The notes under the pieces: generated by a model
What the model saw: the letters and a program-made list of their open reading frames with translations, nothing else
Told to the model about the DNA's origin: nothing
The model's database searches: none
NCBI GenBank assembly: GCA_030035585.1
Contig: CM057464.1
Coordinates: 26,491,465-26,555,464, forward strand
Length of the DNA: 64,000 bases
From: Dugong dugon
Taxonomy: Eukaryota > Chordata > Mammalia > Sirenia > Dugongidae
Direction: 5' to 3'
Program-made: the position numbers and the translations under genes
Part shown: positions 59,701-64,000 of the stretch, in pieces
How positions within the stretch are numbered: the first letter of the stretch is position 1
Layout: every line of letters begins with the position of its first letter

Positions 59701-62700
59701 AACAGGCAGATTGTTTGCCTTCAGCTAGAGGATGGCAGAAGAAGTTCAGTTTTGCTGACTAAACCTTGTGTGCTTACCGCGAGCATGTAGCTTCTTCCCT
59801 GACTGAAGGAGAATGCAAGAGCTTGTTACTGTCAGTCTGAGGATGAACGGAGAACGATTCACTTGTTGTGTTAGAAAATCCCTCTGTGTTACATGCCTAA
59901 GAAAGTTGCCTGTACATTCTCTACCTGGAAATAGTGTATGACTTTTCTCGCTTTCAAGTTGTTGAAGGCGTTCAGGGTTTCTAGCATTCCGGGAGGCATT
60001 CTGTGCTGCCCGGCTGAATACCGCTTTATAGACGGTATCCCTAAAGGAGAAGGGAAACTGCGTTTCTCCTGTTCTGCAACACGGATGAGGCCAAACAGTA
60101 GTCCTGCTGAGTAAAAGCTTTGTTAGCAGGACGAGTAAGTTCCCCTTTCACCACATGAAAGAGAAAGCAAAATGCAGCGTTCTCCTTCAAGCTGCTTAAC
60201 TGAAGCTACTGAAGTATTCAGTTATGTTAGAAGAAAGAGTCCGCCCAACAGAAGCTGCTTTCTCAAATGTTGTATCATTCGGAGAAGACTGGAGAGTGTG
60301 GGCCTAGAAAGTATTGGAATGACCTGGTTTACAAAGGGAACTTTCCATAACAAGGAAGGAAGGTACTAATGGCTATCGAAGCAAAACAGGCCGATTGCTT
60401 GCCTTCAGCTAGAGGATGGCAGAAGAAGTTCAGTTTTGCTGACTAAACTTTGTGTGCTTATCGCGAGCACGTAGATTCTTCCCTGCCTCAAAGAGAAAGC
60501 AAGAGCTTGTTACTGTCAGTCTGAGGATGAACGGAGAACGATTCACTTGTTGTGTTAGAAAATCCCTCTGTGTTATATGCCTAAGAAAGTTGCCTGTACA
60601 TTCTCTACCTGGAAATAGTGTATGACTTTTCTCGCTTTCAAGTTGTTGAAGGCGTTCAGGGTTTCTAGCATTCCGGGAGGCATTCTGTGCTGCCCGGCTG
60701 AAACCGCTTTACAGACGGTATCCCTAAAGGAGAAGGGAAACTGCGTTTCTCCCGTTCGGCAACAGGGATGAGGCCAAACAGTAGTCGTGCTGAGTAAAAG
60801 CTTTGTTAGAAGCAAGTGTAAGTTCCCCTTCAGCACATGAAAGAGAAAGCAAATGCAGCGTTCTCCTTGAAGCTGCTTTCTGAAGCTACAGAAGTCTTCA
60901 GTTACCTTAGAAGAAACAGTCCTCCAACCAGAAGCTACTTTCTCAAATGTTCTGTCAGTGGGAGAAGACTGGAGAGTGTGGGCCTAGATAGTATTGGAAT
61001 GCCCTAGTTTTCAAAGGGAACTTTTCATAACAAAGAACGAAGGTACTAATGGCTTTCCAAGCAAAACAGGCAGATTGTTTGCCTTCAGCTAGAGGATGGC
61101 AGAAGAAGTTCAGTTTTGCTGACTAAACCTTGTGTGCTTACCGCGAGCATGTAGCTTCTTCCCTGACTGAAGGAGAATGCAAGAGCTTGTTACTGTCAGT
61201 CTGAGGATGAACGGAGAACGATTCACTTGTTGTGTTAGAAAATCCCTCTGTGTTACATGCCTAAGAAAGTTGCCTGTACATTCTCTACCTGGAAATAGTG
61301 TATGACTTTTCTCGCTTTCAAGTTGTTGAAGGCGTTCAGGGTTTCTAGCATTCCGGGAGGCATTCTGTGCTGCCCGGCTGAATACCGCTTTATAGACGGT
61401 ATCCCTAAAGGAGAAGGGAAACTGCGTTTCTCCTGTTCTGCAACACGGATGAGGCCAAACAGTAGTCCTGCTGAGTAAAAGCTTTGTTAGCAGGAAGAGT
61501 AAGTTCCCCTTTCACCACATGAAAGAGAAAGCAAAATGCAGCGTTCTCCTTCAAGCTGCTTAACTGAAGCTACTGAAGTATTCAGTTATGTTAGAAGAAA
61601 GAGTCCGCCCAACAGAAGCTTCTTTCTCAAATGTTCTATCAGTGGGAGAAGACTGGAGAGTGTGGGCCTAGAAAGTATTGGAATGACCTGTTTACAAAGG
61701 GAACTTTGCATAACAAGGAAGGAAGGTACTACTTGCTTTGAAAGGAAAACAGGCAGATTGTTTTCCTTCAGCTAGAGGATGGCAGAAGTTCAGTTTTGCT
61801 GACTAAACTTTGTGTGCTTATCGCGAGCACGTAGATTCTTCCCTGCCTGAAAGAGAAAGCAAGAGCTTGTTACTGTCAGTCTGAGGATGAACGGAGAACG
61901 ATTCACTTGTTGTGTTAGAAAATCTCTCTGTGTTATATGCCTAAGAAAGTTGCCTGTACATTCTCTACCTGGAAATAGTGTATGACTTTTCTCGTTTTCA
62001 AGTTGTTGAAGGCCTTCAGGGTTTATAGCATTCCGGGAGGCATTCTGTGCTGCCCGGCTGAATAGCGCTTTATAGACGGTATCCCTAAAGGAGAAGGGAA
62101 ACTGCGTTTCTCCCGTTCTGCAACACGGATGAGGCCAAACAGTAGTCGTGCTGAGTAAAAGCTTTGTTAGAAGCAAGTGTAAGTTCCCCTTTCACCACAT
62201 GAAAGAGAAAGCAAATGCAGCGTTCTCCTTGAAGCTGCTTTCTGAAGCTACAGAAGTCTTCAGTTACCTTAGAAGAAACAGTCCTCCAACCAGAAGCTAC
62301 TTTCTCAAATGTTATGTCAGTGGGAGAAGACTGGAGAGTGCGGGCCTAGAAAGTACAGGAATGCCCTGCTATGGAAAGGGAACTTTGCATAACAAGGAAG
62401 GAAGGTACTACTTGCTTTGAAAGGAAAACAGGCAGATTGTTTCCCTTCAGCTAGAGGATGGCAGACGAAGTTCACTTTTGCTGACTAAACCATGTGTGCT
62501 TACCTCGAGCATGTAGCTTCTTCCCTGACTGAAGGAGAATGCAAGAGCTTGTTCCCGTCAGTCTGAGGATGAACGGAGAACGATTCACTTGTTGTGTTAG
62601 AAAATCCCTCTGTGTTACATGCCTAAGAAAGTTGCCTGTACATTCTCTACCTGGAAATAGTGTATGACTTTTCTCGCTTTCAAGTTGTTGAAGGCGTTCA

Positions 62701-63580
62701 GGGTTTCTAGCATTCCGGGAAGCATTCTGTGCTGCCCGGCTGAATACCGCTTTATAGACGGTATCCCTAAAGGAGAAGGGAAACTGCGTTTCTCCTGTTC
62801 TGCAACACGGATGAGGCCAAACAGTAGTCGTGCTGAGTAAAAGCTTTGTTAGCAGGAAGAGTAAGTTCCCCTTTCACCACATGAAAGAGAAAGCAAAATG
62901 CAGCGTTCTCCTTCAAGCTGATTAACTGAAGCTACTGAAGTATTCAGTTATGTTAGAAGAAAGAGTCCGCCCAACAGAAGCTTCTTTCTCAAATATTCTG
63001 TCAGTGGGAGAAGACTGGAGAGTGGGGGCTCGAAAGTGTAGGAATGCCCTGGTATGGAAAGGGAACTTTGCATAACAAGGAAGGAAGGTACTACTTGCTT
63101 TGAAAGTAAAACAGACAGATTGTTTGCCTTCAGCAAGAGGATGGCAGAAGAAGTTCAGTTTTGCTGACTAAACCTTCTGTGCTTACCGCGAGCATGTAGC
63201 TTCTTCCCTCACTGAAGGAGAATGCAAGAGCTTGTTGCTGTCAGTCTGAGGATGAACGGAGAACGATTCACTTGTTGTGTTAGAAAATCCCTCTGTGTTA
63301 CATGCCTAAGAAAGTTGCCTGTACATTCTCTACCTGGAAATAGTGTATGACTTTTCTCGCTTTCAAGTTGTTGAAGGCGTTCAGGGTTTCTAGCATTCCT
63401 GGAGGCATTCTGTGCTGCCCGGCTGAATACCGCTTTATAGACGGTATCCCTAAAGGAGAAGGGAAACTGCGTTTCTCCCGTTCTGCAACACGGATGAGGC
63501 CAAACAGTAGTCTTGCTGAGTAAAAGCTTTGTTAGAAGCAAGTGTAAGTTCCCCTTTCACCACATGAAAGAGAAAGGAAA
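56749..63580 (+). repeat. HOR copy 6: irregular 10-mer P-Q-R-S-T-R-S-X-B-U/V (6832 bp)
   Basis: Starts: P 56749, Q 57439, R 58124, S 58805, T-like 59488, R 60172, S 60853, X 61536, B 62215, U/V 62898. The last three depart from the HOR. X is A-like with 'gacctgtttacaaag' (one G lost). B returns to the domain-I type ('gtgcgggcctagaaag', 'gtacaggaatgccctgc'). The last starts as U ('gggggctcgaaag') and finishes as V ('gaaagtaaaacagac'). Confidence 0.88.
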
Positions 63581-64000
63581 ATGCAGCATCCTCCTTCAAG
63601 CTGCTTAACTGAAGCTACTGAAGTATTCAGTTATGTTAGAAGAAAGAGTCTGCCCAACAAAAGCTTCTTTCTCAAACGTTCTGACAGTGGGAAAAGACTG
63701 TATAGTGTGAGCCTAGAACGTATTGGAATGCCCTGGTTTTCAAAGGGAACTTTCGATAACAAGGGTGGAAGGAAGGTAGTAATGGCTTTCCAAGCAAAAC
63801 AGGCAGATTGTTTGCCTTCAGCTAGAGGATGGCAGAAGTTCACGTTTGCTGACTAAACGTTGTGTGCTTTTCGCGAGCACGTACATTCTTCCCTGTCTGA
63901 AAGAGAAAGCAAGAGCTTGTTACTGTCAGTCTGAGGATGAAGGGAGAACAATTCACTTCTTGTGTTAGAAAATCCCTCAGTGTTACAGGGCTATGAAAAT
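63581..64000 (+). repeat. HOR copy 7: partial P monomer at window end
   Basis: P-class monomer start with the diagnostic 'gcagcatcctcc' and 'gactgtatagtgtgagcc'. It has a private 3-bp deletion ('ggcagaagttcacg' in place of 'ggcagaagaagttcacg'). The sequence is cut by the window end, so the array extends beyond it. Confidence 0.93.

Larger units (their letters stand above)
11143..64000 (+). repeat. Satellite array, about 683-bp monomer, 77 monomer starts, all head-to-tail
   Basis: Continuous tandem repeat with no inversion and no transposon insertion seen. Using the word 'atgcag' after 'gaaagagaaagcaa' as a ruler, monomer starts run from 11681 to 63581, 76 intervals averaging about 683 bp (range 679-690). 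Constant landmarks in each monomer include 'gtatgacttttctc', 'gcattctgtgctgccc', 'ggtatccctaaagg' and 'gctgagtaaaagctttgtta'. The array continues past the window end. Open frames of 60-128 codons recur at the same monomer positions on both strands but never run through a monomer; they resemble no family I know, and I treat them as chance frames in a homogenised repeat. The strand label is arbitrary. Confidence 0.97.

Noticed and set aside
11143..64000. Array being derived from the tandem Ki-67 repeats of MKI67
   Set aside because: This was considered because of the nearby Ki-67-like exon. The translated monomers show none of the hallmarks of Ki-67 repeats (for example TPKEKAQ or FKELFQTP), and the 683-bp period does not match a 366-bp coding unit.
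11143..64000. Telomeric or interstitial TTAGGG arrays, and CRISPR-like direct repeats
   Set aside because: No TTAGGG runs are seen, and the tandem unit is far too long and has no spacers. It is a eukaryotic satellite.

Overview
The window is mammalian nuclear DNA, and the interspersed repeats point to Afrotheria (elephant, hyrax, manatee and relatives). It carries tRNA-derived AfroSINE copies (4261-4413 on +, and a fragment near 2596-2665 on -). It also carries a long L1 whose 3' UTR and ORFs look like the afrotherian L1 lineage. I cannot tell which afrotherian it is. No intact protein-coding gene, tRNA, rRNA or CRISPR is visible. Most short open frames here lie inside satellite DNA and I do not regard them as genes.

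Layout. (1) 1-2715 is nested old repeats: an L2 reverse-transcriptase remnant, an ancient L1M 3' end split by a MaLR-type LTR and by an antisense L1 3' UTR, then an AfroSINE fragment. (2) 2716-4740 is mostly unique DNA. It holds a GC-richer promoter-like stretch and one convincing spliced exon (3380-3572) whose 30 complete codons match the start of the Ki-67 (MKI67) FHA domain. No later Ki-67 exon follows in the window. An AfroSINE and an L2 fragment come next. (3) 4741-11142 is a minus-strand L1 with 3' UTR, a broken full-length ORF2, an unusually long inter-ORF spacer and most of ORF1. (4) 11143-64000 is an uninterrupted head-to-tail satellite array with monomers of about 683 bp (679-690). 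I located 77 successive monomer starts.

The array has two domains. From the L1 junction to about 25308 the monomers mostly alternate A-B as a dimer of about 1362 bp. From 25309 onward there is a higher-order repeat (HOR) with named monomer classes in the order P-Q-R-(S-T-R)n-U-V. Successive copies have 9, 8, 8, 5, 13 and 10 monomers. Their lengths differ because the block between two R monomers is gained, lost or rearranged. Linked single-base markers define two haplotypes (a and b) of the U-V-P-Q block, which gives a second-order period of about 11.6 kb at one point. Many monomers are mosaics of other classes. Together these features look like the edge of a pericentromeric or heterochromatic satellite domain evolving by unequal exchange and conversion, next to an arm-side segment that carries the orphan first coding exon of a Ki-67-like gene.
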